64,000 bases of DNA from MedAcidi-G1 sp002294285 (GTDB lineage Bacteria > Actinomycetota > Acidimicrobiia > Acidimicrobiales > MedAcidi-G1), in the NCBI GenBank assembly GCA_963999645.1, contig CAXEUY010000010.1, positions 18,340-82,339 of the forward strand, read 5' to 3'. Below, in pieces: positions 1 through 8,573 of this stretch (position 1 is its first letter; the number at the start of each line of letters is the position of its first letter). A model generated the notes under the pieces. It saw only the letters and a list, made by a program, of their open reading frames with translations, was not told the origin of the DNA and ran no database searches. The translations under genes were made by a program, and so were the position numbers.

Positions 1-1425
1 TTCACGAACGTTACGACACTCTTCTCCAACTATTTCAAACGCATTTGATCTTCTAAATGAATGATTCTCAGACTCACCAAAATATTGAGGCCTCTCCCAG
101 CCAAAAATTTCCATCCACTGTGCATTCAAGTCATCAAACTTCTCATAGACAGGAGTCTTTTTTATTGGCCGACCGGCGAAACGTTGTTCACCAGGAGGTC
201 GGACTTGGTACATTTCGTGAAATTCGTCAATTGCTTTGGCGCTCGCATATTCTCCTTTCGGGTAAGTATGAGGTCCAAATCTTCTCGGATCCATTTCTGC
301 AACATTTATTTCTGTTTGACCATGAACCATCCATTGAGCTAGGTATTTTCCAGCACCTGGTCCTTGAGTAACTCCAATAGAAGCACCTGAACAAACCCAG
401 TAATTTTTTAGTCCAGGAGCGGGTCCCATAAGATATCCGGAATCGGGAGTATGGGTAATTGGACCAGAAACAGTTGTATGTATTCCAGCGTCTGCAAAAA
501 CTGGAATTCTTTGTGCGGCAAGTTCAAGCCAAGGTAACAATACATCGTGATTTGGTGGCGTTAAGTAAAAATGAAGATCCCAATCAATCCCATCAACTCC
601 ATAAACCTCAGCGCCCTTGCGCTCATAAGGTCCCACGATCAATCCATCTATTTCTCTTCTGTAATAACAGGATGCCCTAGGGTCACGTATTACTGGAAGG
701 TCGAAATTCAATTCTGCTACTTCAGGTATGGCTTCAGTAACTAAGTATTGATGGATCACAGAAACTATAGGAACTTCATAACCAACCATCTCACCCAGTT
801 GAGGTGCATAGCATCCAGCAGCATTCACAACATGCTCTGCAACGACTGAACCTTTATCAGTTAAAACTTCCCATTTTCCATTCGGTAAAAGATTCATATC
901 GGTTACCAGAGTATGACGCGCAACTTCTGCACCTAGTTGACGTGCTCCTTTTGCCATTGCATTTGTTGAGCTACTTGGATCGCTCCAACCATCATGGGGT
1001 GTCCAAAATCCAAGTTTTACGTCACTAATGTCTAATAAAGGATGATGATCGAGTATCTCTTTAGGAGAAATGAGGTGGCTTTCAACTCCCACCAGATTCA
1101 ACATGCCATTTACATAGCGAAACCAGTCAACCTCATTATCGGATAAAGCTAAACGAATCGCTCCTGTTGGATGCCACCCGGCACTAAGTCCAGTTTCCTC
1201 TTCAAGTTCTGCATACAACTTTGGTGCTTCAGCATGCACTTTTGCCATATTGAGACTCCCGATAAAATGGGGTACCAAACCTGCTGCATGCCATGTTGAA
1301 CCAGAGGTGAGCTCACCTTTCTCTATGAGAAGAACGTCAGTCCAACCTTCGTGAGCCAGATGGTACATAAGTCCGGTTCCCATTGCACCACCACCAACAA
1401 TTATGACTTGATATTCTTCTTTCAT
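1..1425 (-). CDS. FAD-dependent dimethylglycine/sarcosine dehydrogenase-like protein (3' truncated by window edge)
   Basis: The minus-strand frame is open from an ATG at 1425 to the window edge: 475 codons without a stop, so the C-terminus is missing. Residues 6-15 carry the FAD-binding glycine motif IIVGGGAMG. Around residue 42 is the STWHAAGL motif, whose histidine binds FAD covalently in dimethylglycine and sarcosine dehydrogenases. The family demethylates N-methyl amines and passes the one-carbon unit to tetrahydrofolate through a C-terminal GcvT domain. About 60 residues after the oxidase domain (RRSNAFEIVGEECRNVRE) already look like the start of the GcvT half. An AGGA ribosome site lies 5 bases before the ATG. 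It begins 24 bases after the homologous gene at 1450-3897 and is probably co-transcribed. The substrate (glycine betaine derivative or another methylamine) is not fixed by sequence. Confidence 0.85.
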   Translation of the reverse strand, partial: MKEEYQVIIVGGGAMGTGLMYHLAHEGWTDVLLIEKGELTSGSTWHAAGLVPHFIGSLNMAKVHAEAPKLYAELEEETGLSAGWHPTGAIRLALSDNEVDWFRYVNGMLNLVGVESHLISPKEILDHHPLLDISDVKLGFWTPHDGWSDPSSSTNAMAKGARQLGAEVARHTLVTDMNLLPNGKWEVLTDKGSVVAEHVVNAAGCYAPQLGEMVGYEVPIVSVIHQYLVTEAIPEVAELNFDLPVIRDPRASCYYRREIDGLIVGPYERKGAEVYGVDGIDWDLHFYLTPPNHDVLLPWLELAAQRIPVFADAGIHTTVSGPITHTPDSGYLMGPAPGLKNYWVCSGASIGVTQGPGAGKYLAQWMVHGQTEINVAEMDPRRFGPHTYPKGEYASAKAIDEFHEMYQVRPPGEQRFAGRPIKKTPVYEKFDDLNAQWMEIFGWERPQYFGESENHSFRRSNAFEIVGEECRNVRE

Positions 1426-1449
1426 TTTTCCTAAGTTCTCTGGATCTTT

Positions 1450-3897
1450 CTATAAGCGGATTTTTTCTTTATTTGGATCATAAAAACTTTTTATCGAAGG
1501 AGTTATCTCAAACTTACGCGTTGCTATCTCAATTTCCCAATTACCCGAATCGAGCCAAGTTTTGTCCACACCGTTTTTATTACTTATATACCCCATAGTT
1601 AGACACCTATCTTGTGTATAACTCCACATTCCTCCAGTAGTCGTACCCACTAGTTCACCGTTTCTGAAAACAGGATCATCGTGGTAGCTTAAAATTTCTT
1701 GGTCTTCAATTCGGAACTGGATCAATCTTTTTACTTGCGTTTTATCACGTTGACCAATTAGGGCATCTTTTCCGATAAATCCGTTTGGCTTATCCCATGC
1801 AATAGCAAATCCAAGACCTGCCTCAAGAGGGGTATCTACCGGTGTAATGTCATGCCCCCAATGCCTGTAACCTGATTCCAATCTCAATGAGTTCATAGCA
1901 TGGTAACCAGCAAGAGTAATTCCGTAATTTTCACCGGATTTCATAATTTCATCGAAAACGTTTATCGAGTCTGCAACAGGGATGTAAATTTCCCAACCAA
2001 GTTCACCCACATAACTCATTCTCAGCGCAAGACATTCAGTTCCCGCTATTTCCAATTTCTTAATTGTCCCAAAAGGGAACTTTTCGTTCGATAAGTCAGT
2101 GGAGACAAGAGGTTGCAAAGTATTTCTAGCATGAGGCCCCATAACACCTATGACTGAGAAAGCATCGGTGATGTCTTCAACATTTACGGATTTGTTGTTT
2201 GACGCTCGCATCAACCATGACCAATCTCTAGTTTGAGAAGCAGCTGAGGTGATAACCCAAAATTTATTATCCTCAATTCTGTTTACGGTTAAATCAGCTT
2301 CAATGCCGGCCCGTTTATTTAGCCATTGGGTATAAACACCACGTCCCGGTTCAACATCTATTTGATTAGCGCTAATCAAATTAAGAGTTTCTAAAGCATC
2401 AGTTCCTGTTACAGAAAATTTCGCAAAAGAACTCTGATCGAAAACGCCAACTGCTTCTCTTACGGCTTTGCACTCGGCAAGCATATTTGAATGCCAGTTT
2501 TGTTTTCCATAAGAGTATTTGTATTCACGCTCTTGACTTTCATTTGCATACCAGTTGGGACGTTCCCATCCAGCGGTTTCGCCAAAAACAGCACCTGCTT
2601 GGTCAAGTCGTTCATGCAGGGCACTAATTCTTATTCCTCTAGCAGACTCGTATTGCCTGAAAGGCCAATGCATCGCATACAAGAGTCCGAGTGATTCAGA
2701 AATTCTATCCTCCAGGTAAGCAAGGTCACTTTGGAAGTTAAACGAACGCGAAATATCCACACTAGTCAGGTCCATAGGTGCCTGACCCTCTATTATCCAA
2801 TCTGCTAGAGCCCATCCAACCCCGCCAGCACTCTGAATTCCAACCGAGTTGAAACCAGATGCAACAAAACACCGTTCCACTTCTGGAGACTCTCCCAAAT
2901 AAAAAGTTCCATCAGGGGTAAATGCCTCCGGTCCATTAAAAAAAAGTTGAATGCCTGCATCAGTCAAAGCTGGAACGCGACTACAAGCAGCTTCAAATAT
3001 GGGTCCTATATGATCCCAATCCTCAGGGAGGGTTCCAAAACAAAAATCTTTTGGAACCCCTTCTAGCTTCCAAATTTTTGCACGCGGTTCAAAAAAACCT
3101 GCCATTATTTTCCCAGTCTCTTCTTTAAAGTACGTGTAATTGCCAGGATCACGGAGAGTGGGCATTCCTTGTAAAACTCCTTCAAGAGGCTCAGTAACTA
3201 TATAAAAGTGCTCACAAGCCTGTAAGGGGATATTCACCCCAATTGTTTCAGCTAATTGCCTGGTCCAGATCCCGCCTGCCATTACAACGTTTTCAGCTTC
3301 AATTCGCAGTCCATCGTCGGTCTGGACACCTGTACAGAGACCGTTTTTTTGTATTAAAGACTCAACACAGACTCCTTCAAAAATTTGAGCACCTCCATTA
3401 CGCGCCCCTTTTATAAGAGCCATTGTCGTATCTACTGGAGAAGTAACACCATCATCAGGGATGTAAAGCGCTCCAACTAGATCATCAGTTTTTACAAGTG
3501 GCCAGAATTCTCTTAATTCATCCATTTCTATTTCACGAATTTCCACTCCAACTGTTGAAGCCATGGAAATACCTCTTTTAAGCTCTTCCCACCTTTCGAT
3601 ATCGGCTGCAACTGAAATGGACCCTGGTTTTCTATAACCAGTTGCTTGACCAGTTTCTGCTTCCAAGTCTTCGAACAAACGTGCTGAATATGTTGCCAAT
3701 TTTGTAAGTGAGTAAGTCGATTTAAGTTGTGAAACCAGTCCTGCCGCATGCCAAGTGGTTCCTCCAGTGAGTTGTCCTTGTTCAAGAACTAATACATCTG
3801 AAATGCCACGTTTTGTAAGGTGATATGCGACACTTGCACCAATAATTCCGCCGCCAATAATAACCACCTGAGCTCTTTCAGGAATTCCTTTCGACAT
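1450..3897 (-). CDS. FAD-dependent dimethylglycine/sarcosine dehydrogenase-like protein with GcvT domain
   Basis: This 815-residue protein has the full family architecture. An N-terminal FAD-binding oxidase (VIIGGGIIGAS, about residues 12-22) is followed by TTWHAAGLVSQL near 47-58 with the predicted flavinylated histidine, a central FAO_M-like segment (about 370-430), and a C-terminal GcvT/aminomethyltransferase domain (about 435-810). The family oxidatively demethylates dimethylglycine, sarcosine or related methylamines and forms methylene-tetrahydrofolate. The length is normal for bacterial DMGDH. It heads a two-gene operon with the truncated homologue at 1-1425. The start is the ATG at 3897; a TATCGT box 8 bases upstream suggests a leaderless transcript. 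Exact substrate is inference. Confidence 0.88.
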   Translation of the reverse strand: MSKGIPERAQVVIIGGGIIGASVAYHLTKRGISDVLVLEQGQLTGGTTWHAAGLVSQLKSTYSLTKLATYSARLFEDLEAETGQATGYRKPGSISVAADIERWEELKRGISMASTVGVEIREIEMDELREFWPLVKTDDLVGALYIPDDGVTSPVDTTMALIKGARNGGAQIFEGVCVESLIQKNGLCTGVQTDDGLRIEAENVVMAGGIWTRQLAETIGVNIPLQACEHFYIVTEPLEGVLQGMPTLRDPGNYTYFKEETGKIMAGFFEPRAKIWKLEGVPKDFCFGTLPEDWDHIGPIFEAACSRVPALTDAGIQLFFNGPEAFTPDGTFYLGESPEVERCFVASGFNSVGIQSAGGVGWALADWIIEGQAPMDLTSVDISRSFNFQSDLAYLEDRISESLGLLYAMHWPFRQYESARGIRISALHERLDQAGAVFGETAGWERPNWYANESQEREYKYSYGKQNWHSNMLAECKAVREAVGVFDQSSFAKFSVTGTDALETLNLISANQIDVEPGRGVYTQWLNKRAGIEADLTVNRIEDNKFWVITSAASQTRDWSWLMRASNNKSVNVEDITDAFSVIGVMGPHARNTLQPLVSTDLSNEKFPFGTIKKLEIAGTECLALRMSYVGELGWEIYIPVADSINVFDEIMKSGENYGITLAGYHAMNSLRLESGYRHWGHDITPVDTPLEAGLGFAIAWDKPNGFIGKDALIGQRDKTQVKRLIQFRIEDQEILSYHDDPVFRNGELVGTTTGGMWSYTQDRCLTMGYISNKNGVDKTWLDSGNWEIEIATRKFEITPSIKSFYDPNKEKIRL

Positions 3898-3905
3898 AGA
3901 TGAAA

Positions 3906-3911
3906 ACGATA
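3906..3911 (-). promoter_or_regulatory. Predicted -10 box of leaderless promoter (TATCGT)
   Basis: TATCGT on the minus strand lies 8 bases before the ATG at 3897, and no Shine-Dalgarno sequence is visible there. This spacing would put the transcription start at the start codon. The same arrangement recurs at other genes in this window. Confidence 0.5.
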
Positions 3912-3954
3912 GACTTGATGAACTTCCAAAACAATTCTGAAGGTTTATTTTTGT

Positions 3955-4002
3955 GAATCTAAAGATCTGATCTAGCGTTAAAGAAATACGTTCATTAGAT
4001 TC
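3955..4002. repeat. 8-bp inverted repeat in divergent intergenic region
   Basis: GAATCTAA (3955-3962) and TTAGATTC (3995-4002) are perfect inverted copies with a 32-base spacer, between the divergently transcribed dehydrogenase (3897) and Rieske (4023) genes. They could be two half-sites for a regulator of both genes. Function is inference. Confidence 0.35.
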
Positions 4003-4022
4003 GTATTTGTCGAAAGTTAAAA

Positions 4023-5405
4023 ATGGTTAAAAGTAGAAAAATCTCAGACCCTGGTGAAGCGAGGGCTCCTGGACCAAGTCTTAGAGAACATTTGCTTGCT
4101 GATGGCTCTGGTGTCTCACCACCTCTTTTGGAAGAATCCTATGTTTTTCTGGGAGATGAAGATATTTCATATGACTGGTACACATCGAAAGAAAGACTTC
4201 AAGACGAGTTTTTACACCTATGGCCAAAGGTATGGCAATGGGCTTGCAGAGAAGAACACATTCCAGAACCCGGCGACTATTACGTCTATGACATCGGTGA
4301 ATTATCCGCAATAATTGTTCGCACGGAGGACATGTCAATAAAGGCTTATTACAACGCATGCATGCATCGTGGAACACAACTAAAACCTCCGGCGAGTTGC
4401 GGTGTGACCAAAGGTTTGAAATGTCCATTTCATGGTTGGACCTGGTCTTTACAAGGAGAGTTAGTTGACTTGCCTCAGGAATGGGATTTTCCGCATGTAG
4501 ATGCAGAAAGCCACAGGCTTCCAGAAGTAAAAATAGGACTATGGGGCGGGTTTGTTTTTTTAAATTTTGATCAAAATGCTGAACCGTTAGAAGAATACCT
4601 AGGAGTTCTACCTGAACACTTTTCCCACTGGAACCTAGAAGACCGATATATAGAGACCCATGTGTGTAAGCGTTTGCCAGCAAATTGGAAGGCCTCAGCA
4701 GAGGCTTTTATTGAGGCTTATCACATAAGAGAGACACACGCAGGTGGTAAACCTGGAACAGAAGCCCCGACACAGTATGACATTTTTGGCGAAAATGTAA
4801 CCAGGTTCGTTCACACCATTGGATCCCGTAATGGTTCAACAGAAATAGGCGTAGATGAGCAAGAACGCTTAGAGCGGTTATTAAAAGGAAAAATAGACGA
4901 CAAGTCCGTACCGAAACTTCCTGAAGGAGTCAAAGCAAGAGATTTCTATGCGCAACTCCTTCAAAAAGAATATGGAGACAAATATGGAAAAGATTTTTCA
5001 GACTTAACAACTTCAGAGACCATTGATTCAATTGAGTATTTTCTTTTCCCAAACGCCTTTTTCTTTCCGGGCTTGTCATTGCCGATGGTTTATAGATTTA
5101 GACCTGACCCAGTTGATCCTGATTATTGCAATTTTGATCTTATTTTTCTTCGGCCTAAACCAGAAAATAAGATCCCGCCGCGTCCACCTGAACCCGTAAA
5201 TCTTGAAGTCGAAGAAAGCTATACACTGGTTGAGTCAGTTGGGTCTTTAGGAGTTATATACGATCAGGACACTTCAAATTTAGCTGCGCAAACGCGTGGG
5301 TTTAAATCGAGCCTCAAAAGAGGACAGACACTCGGAAATTATCAGGAAGTTAGAATTAGACATTTACAAATGAAAGTAAACGAATATCTAAGTGCTTCAA
5401 AATGA
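4023..5405 (+). CDS. Rieske non-heme iron oxygenase, alpha (catalytic) subunit
   Basis: This 460-residue protein has the Rieske [2Fe-2S] motif C-x-H (CMHRG, about residues 113-117) and C-x2-H (CPFHGW, about 134-139). The mononuclear iron motif E-x2-H-x4-H (EAYHIRETH) is near 231-239. The family hydroxylates or demethylates aromatic rings, quaternary amines or terpenoids, taking electrons from a separate reductase. No reductase or beta subunit is adjacent. The gene is divergent from the N-methyl-amine dehydrogenases, which makes N-demethylation of a quaternary amine a fair guess, but the length and sequence also fit aromatic ring hydroxylases. The start is the ATG at 4023, after a weak GAAAG ribosome site. 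Confidence 0.85.
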   Translation: MVKSRKISDPGEARAPGPSLREHLLADGSGVSPPLLEESYVFLGDEDISYDWYTSKERLQDEFLHLWPKVWQWACREEHIPEPGDYYVYDIGELSAIIVRTEDMSIKAYYNACMHRGTQLKPPASCGVTKGLKCPFHGWTWSLQGELVDLPQEWDFPHVDAESHRLPEVKIGLWGGFVFLNFDQNAEPLEEYLGVLPEHFSHWNLEDRYIETHVCKRLPANWKASAEAFIEAYHIRETHAGGKPGTEAPTQYDIFGENVTRFVHTIGSRNGSTEIGVDEQERLERLLKGKIDDKSVPKLPEGVKARDFYAQLLQKEYGDKYGKDFSDLTTSETIDSIEYFLFPNAFFFPGLSLPMVYRFRPDPVDPDYCNFDLIFLRPKPENKIPPRPPEPVNLEVEESYTLVESVGSLGVIYDQDTSNLAAQTRGFKSSLKRGQTLGNYQEVRIRHLQMKVNEYLSASK

Positions 5406-5430
5406 AAACAAAATTTGAGAATACAAAGTT

Positions 5431-5449
5431 TGGTCAGACAGTTAGACCA
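5431..5449. promoter_or_regulatory. Possible GntR/FadR-type operator (TGGTC-N9-GACCA)
   Basis: A TGGTC and GACCA inverted repeat with a 9-base spacer lies just after the Rieske gene and 110 bases before the E1 alpha start. The TGGT...ACCA halves resemble FadR-subfamily operators, though the spacer is longer than usual. No cognate regulator gene is in the window. Confidence 0.25.
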
Positions 5450-5559
5450 TAATAAAGTTCTATATATAAACTTTTGAGTGGAAAATCAAATACAGTCAAC
5501 TTCTTGGCCGTTAATTCGACAATATAAGAAAGAAATATGGTTTCTAAAGAGAGATATTT

Positions 5560-6540
5560 ATGGAAGTAACAGACGAGATTCTTATCGACTTATATAAACG
5601 GATGGTAAGAGTGCGATTATTCGAAGAAGAGGCTGGACGTCTAGCTGAGTCTGCCAGATTGCCAGGGTTTTTGCATTTGTATGTTGGAGAAGAGGCTGTC
5701 GCAGCAGGTGTTTGTGCAGCTCTGAAAAACGAAGACCAGATCACCAGTACCCACAGGGGACATGGCCACTTGCTTGCTAAAGGTGGAGATTTCAATCGAA
5801 TGATGGCTGAACTCATGGGTAAAGCTACCGGCTACTGCAATGGGAAAGGTGGCTCTATGCATATATGCGATTTAGATCTCGCAATGTTAGGAGCCAATGG
5901 AATAGTAGGAGCAGGAGTTCCTATATCAGTCGGAGCAGCGTATGCAAATAAGCTAACCAGTAATGGTCTTATCTCCGTATCCTTCTTCGGAGATGGAGCC
6001 ACAAATATCGGCGCTTTTCATGAAGCAGCCAACATGGCAGCAGCTTTATCCTTACCAATGCTCTTTGTCTGTGAAAACAACGAGTACGCAGAATACAGTC
6101 CGAGGCACAAAACAATGGCAATTGCAGACGTGATTGAAAGAGCAGCAGCTTACGGTTTCCCAGGAGCGATCGTTGACGGGATGGACTCTGTGGCAGTTTT
6201 TGAAGCAGCTACTTTAGCGATTGAAAAAATAAGAAACGGTGAGGGTCCCATGATGCTCGAGTGTAAGACCTATCGTTTTTATGACCATGTCGGGGTTAAG
6301 GGAACAGCTTCAAATTATCGAACGGATGAAGAAGTAGAAGAAATGAGAAAACGTGACCCTTTAGTTATTCATGAAGCTCGTTTAGTTGAATCAGGAGTCA
6401 TGAATGATGAAGAAATTCAAGCTTTTAAAGACGAGATTCAAAAAGAGGTAGATGCGTCTGTTGAATTTGCTGAACAGAGCCCATTTCCTGAAAGCGATGA
6501 CATTCTGGTTGATGTGTATACGAACGGGGGTGTTTCATGA
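5560..6540 (+). CDS. acoA: Thiamine-diphosphate-dependent dehydrogenase E1 component, alpha subunit (acetoin/pyruvate type)
   Basis: This 326-residue protein matches the E1 alpha family. The ThDP motif GDG...NN is visible (GDGATNIGAFHE to CENNEY, about residues 145-175), as is the conserved GKGGSMH segment near 95-101. The enzyme decarboxylates a 2-oxoacid or cleaves acetoin and passes the acyl group to lipoyl-E2. It is the first gene of a four-gene operon and overlaps the E1 beta start by four bases (ATGA). The AcoX-like gene in the operon favours an acetoin-dehydrogenase-type complex, although pyruvate or branched-chain 2-oxoacids cannot be excluded. AGAGAGA precedes the ATG as a ribosome site. 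Confidence 0.88.
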   Translation: MEVTDEILIDLYKRMVRVRLFEEEAGRLAESARLPGFLHLYVGEEAVAAGVCAALKNEDQITSTHRGHGHLLAKGGDFNRMMAELMGKATGYCNGKGGSMHICDLDLAMLGANGIVGAGVPISVGAAYANKLTSNGLISVSFFGDGATNIGAFHEAANMAAALSLPMLFVCENNEYAEYSPRHKTMAIADVIERAAAYGFPGAIVDGMDSVAVFEAATLAIEKIRNGEGPMMLECKTYRFYDHVGVKGTASNYRTDEEVEEMRKRDPLVIHEARLVESGVMNDEEIQAFKDEIQKEVDASVEFAEQSPFPESDDILVDVYTNGGVS

Positions 6541-7571
6541 GTCCTGACAACATCTTTGAAGGAGCTTCAGGCTCTGAGAACTCTGAAAGCAACTCGGGCG
6601 AACGTAAACTTGGCTACGGAGCGGCAGTGGTCGAAACCATGGCGCAGATAATGAGAGAAGATGAATCTGTTTTCTTAGCAGGTGAAGATGTAGGTGCCCA
6701 TGGAGGCGTTTTTGGTTATTTTCGTGGTCTTCAACCAGAGTTTGGTGATGAGAGAGTCGTAGATACCCCAATAGCAGAACAAGCAATCATAGGCCTAGGA
6801 ATTGGAGCGGCAGTTCAAGGTATGCGACCTGTGGTCGACTTGATGTTTATGGATTTTATTTGTGTTGCTATGGATCAGATTGCAAATCAGGCTGCCAAAT
6901 TGAAATATATGTTTGGTGGCGGGGCAAAGCTGCCTTTGACAATTACGACAGCAGGAGGAGCGGGGCTTTCAGCAGCTGCTCAACATAGTCAAAGCCTTGA
7001 GGCGATGCTTTGCCACATTCCCGGTCTCAAGGTTGCTATGCCTTCAGACGCTTACGAGGTTAAGGGGCTATTAACATCCTGTATTCGTGAAGACAATCCT
7101 ACAGTTTTCATTATCAACAAAAGAAAGTTGGCTGATGCTTGTCATGTCCCCGAAGAGCTTTTTGAGATTCCTCTAGGGAAAGGACACATTTTCCGTGAAG
7201 GAAGTGATGTCACTCTCGTAGCTATTGGGAGAATGGTAGACGAGGCTAGAGGGGCCGCTGACATATTGTCTGAAGAAGGAATAGATTGTGAGCTGATTAA
7301 TCCTAGAACAGTTCAACCTCTCGACATCGATCTAATCGTCGAATCGGTTAGCAAAACAGGCAATTTAGTCATCGTTCATGAAGCGGTAAGATTTGGTGGG
7401 ATTGGCGCTGAGATTGCAGCCCAAATCCAAGAAGAGGCTTTTGATTATTTGGATGCACCTATAGGAAGAGTTGCTGCGCCATTTAGTCCAATTCCATTTA
7501 GTCCAGTTTTAGAAAAGCAATATGTTCCAGATGCTGAACGTATCGCTGCTGGTGTAAGAAATTTATCCTGA
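6537..7571 (+). CDS. acoB: Thiamine-diphosphate-dependent dehydrogenase E1 component, beta subunit
   Basis: This 344-residue protein has the transketolase-like pyrimidine-binding and C-terminal domains of E1 beta (about 25-200 and 215-335). Visible landmarks are FLAGEDVGAHGGVFG (about 43-57), DTPIAEQAIIGLGIGAA (about 77-93) and HEAVRFGGIGAEIA in the C-terminal domain. It forms the alpha2beta2 E1 enzyme with the preceding gene, whose stop it overlaps by four bases. It has about 25 more N-terminal residues, acidic and serine-rich, than a minimal E1 beta, so translation might start further in, but the ATGA overlap supports this start. Confidence 0.88.
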   Translation: MSPDNIFEGASGSENSESNSGERKLGYGAAVVETMAQIMREDESVFLAGEDVGAHGGVFGYFRGLQPEFGDERVVDTPIAEQAIIGLGIGAAVQGMRPVVDLMFMDFICVAMDQIANQAAKLKYMFGGGAKLPLTITTAGGAGLSAAAQHSQSLEAMLCHIPGLKVAMPSDAYEVKGLLTSCIREDNPTVFIINKRKLADACHVPEELFEIPLGKGHIFREGSDVTLVAIGRMVDEARGAADILSEEGIDCELINPRTVQPLDIDLIVESVSKTGNLVIVHEAVRFGGIGAEIAAQIQEEAFDYLDAPIGRVAAPFSPIPFSPVLEKQYVPDAERIAAGVRNLS

Positions 7572-7584
7572 GGTTTTTTAGCAG

Positions 7585-8568
7585 GTGTCAACAGTCGGGC
7601 TAATTGCGAATCCTTTAGCTGGGAAAGATGTACGAAGGTTTGTATCAGCAGCATCAGTAAACAGTGATAGAAACAAGATTGAAATTTTGAAACGTTGTGT
7701 TTTGGGAGCACTAGATGCTGGAGCTGAAAACATTCTTTTGGCACCCGACTTTAGAAATTTGTCACTAAGAGCTGTTGAAAGTTTAAATCTTGGTAACAAA
7801 ATAATAGAAATGCCGATTGAGATCGAAGGTGGTCGTCAAGACACGACTAGAGCTGCAGACATTTTTAAAGAAGAAAAAGTTGAAGCGATAATTTCTCTTG
7901 GGGGTGATGGAACACAAAGGGACTTAATTTCAGGCTGGATAGATGCTCCTTTGTTGCCAATTTCCACAGGAACCAACAATGTTTTTCCTTTCATGGTTGA
8001 CCCTACAGTCGCTGGGACTGCCGCAGGGCTTATAGCTGCAAACAAGTTAAAAATCGAGGAAGTAGCGCGTCAAGCGAAAGTAATACATGTTGAACTACCA
8101 AACGGGACTAAAGATTTAGCTTTAGTTGATGTTGTATTAGTAAGTGAAAGGTTAACTGGAAGCAGAGCAGTAATAAAATCCGATTCGATAAAACGAGTCA
8201 TAGCTGCTATCGCTAATCCAGCTTCTATAGGATTAGCTTCAATTGCTGGACGTAGCCATCCGGTTTATTTTGATGATGATATGGCAGTTTCAGTAAGCTG
8301 TGATCCGCATTCCACAAAACGAGTTACATCTCCAATAATGCCGGGATCAGTATCCGATGTTGGCATCACAGAGATTAAACAAATTGAACTTGGTGACACT
8401 TTCAGTTTTAAGGGTCCTGGGGTTTTGGCGTTCGATGGAGAAAGAGATTTTGTATTAGGAGAAGAAGAAGTGAAAATTACCGTCCTACGCAACGGTCCTC
8501 GAGTTATAGACCCTAATTATGCAATTCAAACGGCTGCTGCCAATAAAGTGTTTCTTAGAGAGGAATAA
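7585..8568 (+). CDS. acoX: AcoX-like ATP-NAD kinase family protein
   Basis: This 327-residue protein uses a GTG start at 7585. It shows the NAD-kinase-like glycine motif GGDGTQRD (about residues 106-113) and the following TGTNNVFP segment. Family members in acetoin operons are called AcoX; their reaction is not established. Its place between E1 beta and E2 ties it to the acyl-transferring complex. A true NAD kinase role is less likely in this setting but cannot be ruled out. It lies 13 bases after E1 beta and 5 bases before E2. Confidence 0.78.
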   Translation: MSTVGLIANPLAGKDVRRFVSAASVNSDRNKIEILKRCVLGALDAGAENILLAPDFRNLSLRAVESLNLGNKIIEMPIEIEGGRQDTTRAADIFKEEKVEAIISLGGDGTQRDLISGWIDAPLLPISTGTNNVFPFMVDPTVAGTAAGLIAANKLKIEEVARQAKVIHVELPNGTKDLALVDVVLVSERLTGSRAVIKSDSIKRVIAAIANPASIGLASIAGRSHPVYFDDDMAVSVSCDPHSTKRVTSPIMPGSVSDVGITEIKQIELGDTFSFKGPGVLAFDGERDFVLGEEEVKITVLRNGPRVIDPNYAIQTAAANKVFLREE

Positions 8569-8573
8569 CAAAT

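Noticed and set aside
57..1028. Several plus-strand ORFs at the left edge
   Set aside because: They are antisense to the open 475-codon dehydrogenase frame on the minus strand.
4081..4683. 200-codon minus-strand ORF opposite the Rieske gene
   Set aside because: The plus-strand frame carries all Rieske motifs; the antisense frame has no recognisable domain, so it is a shadow.
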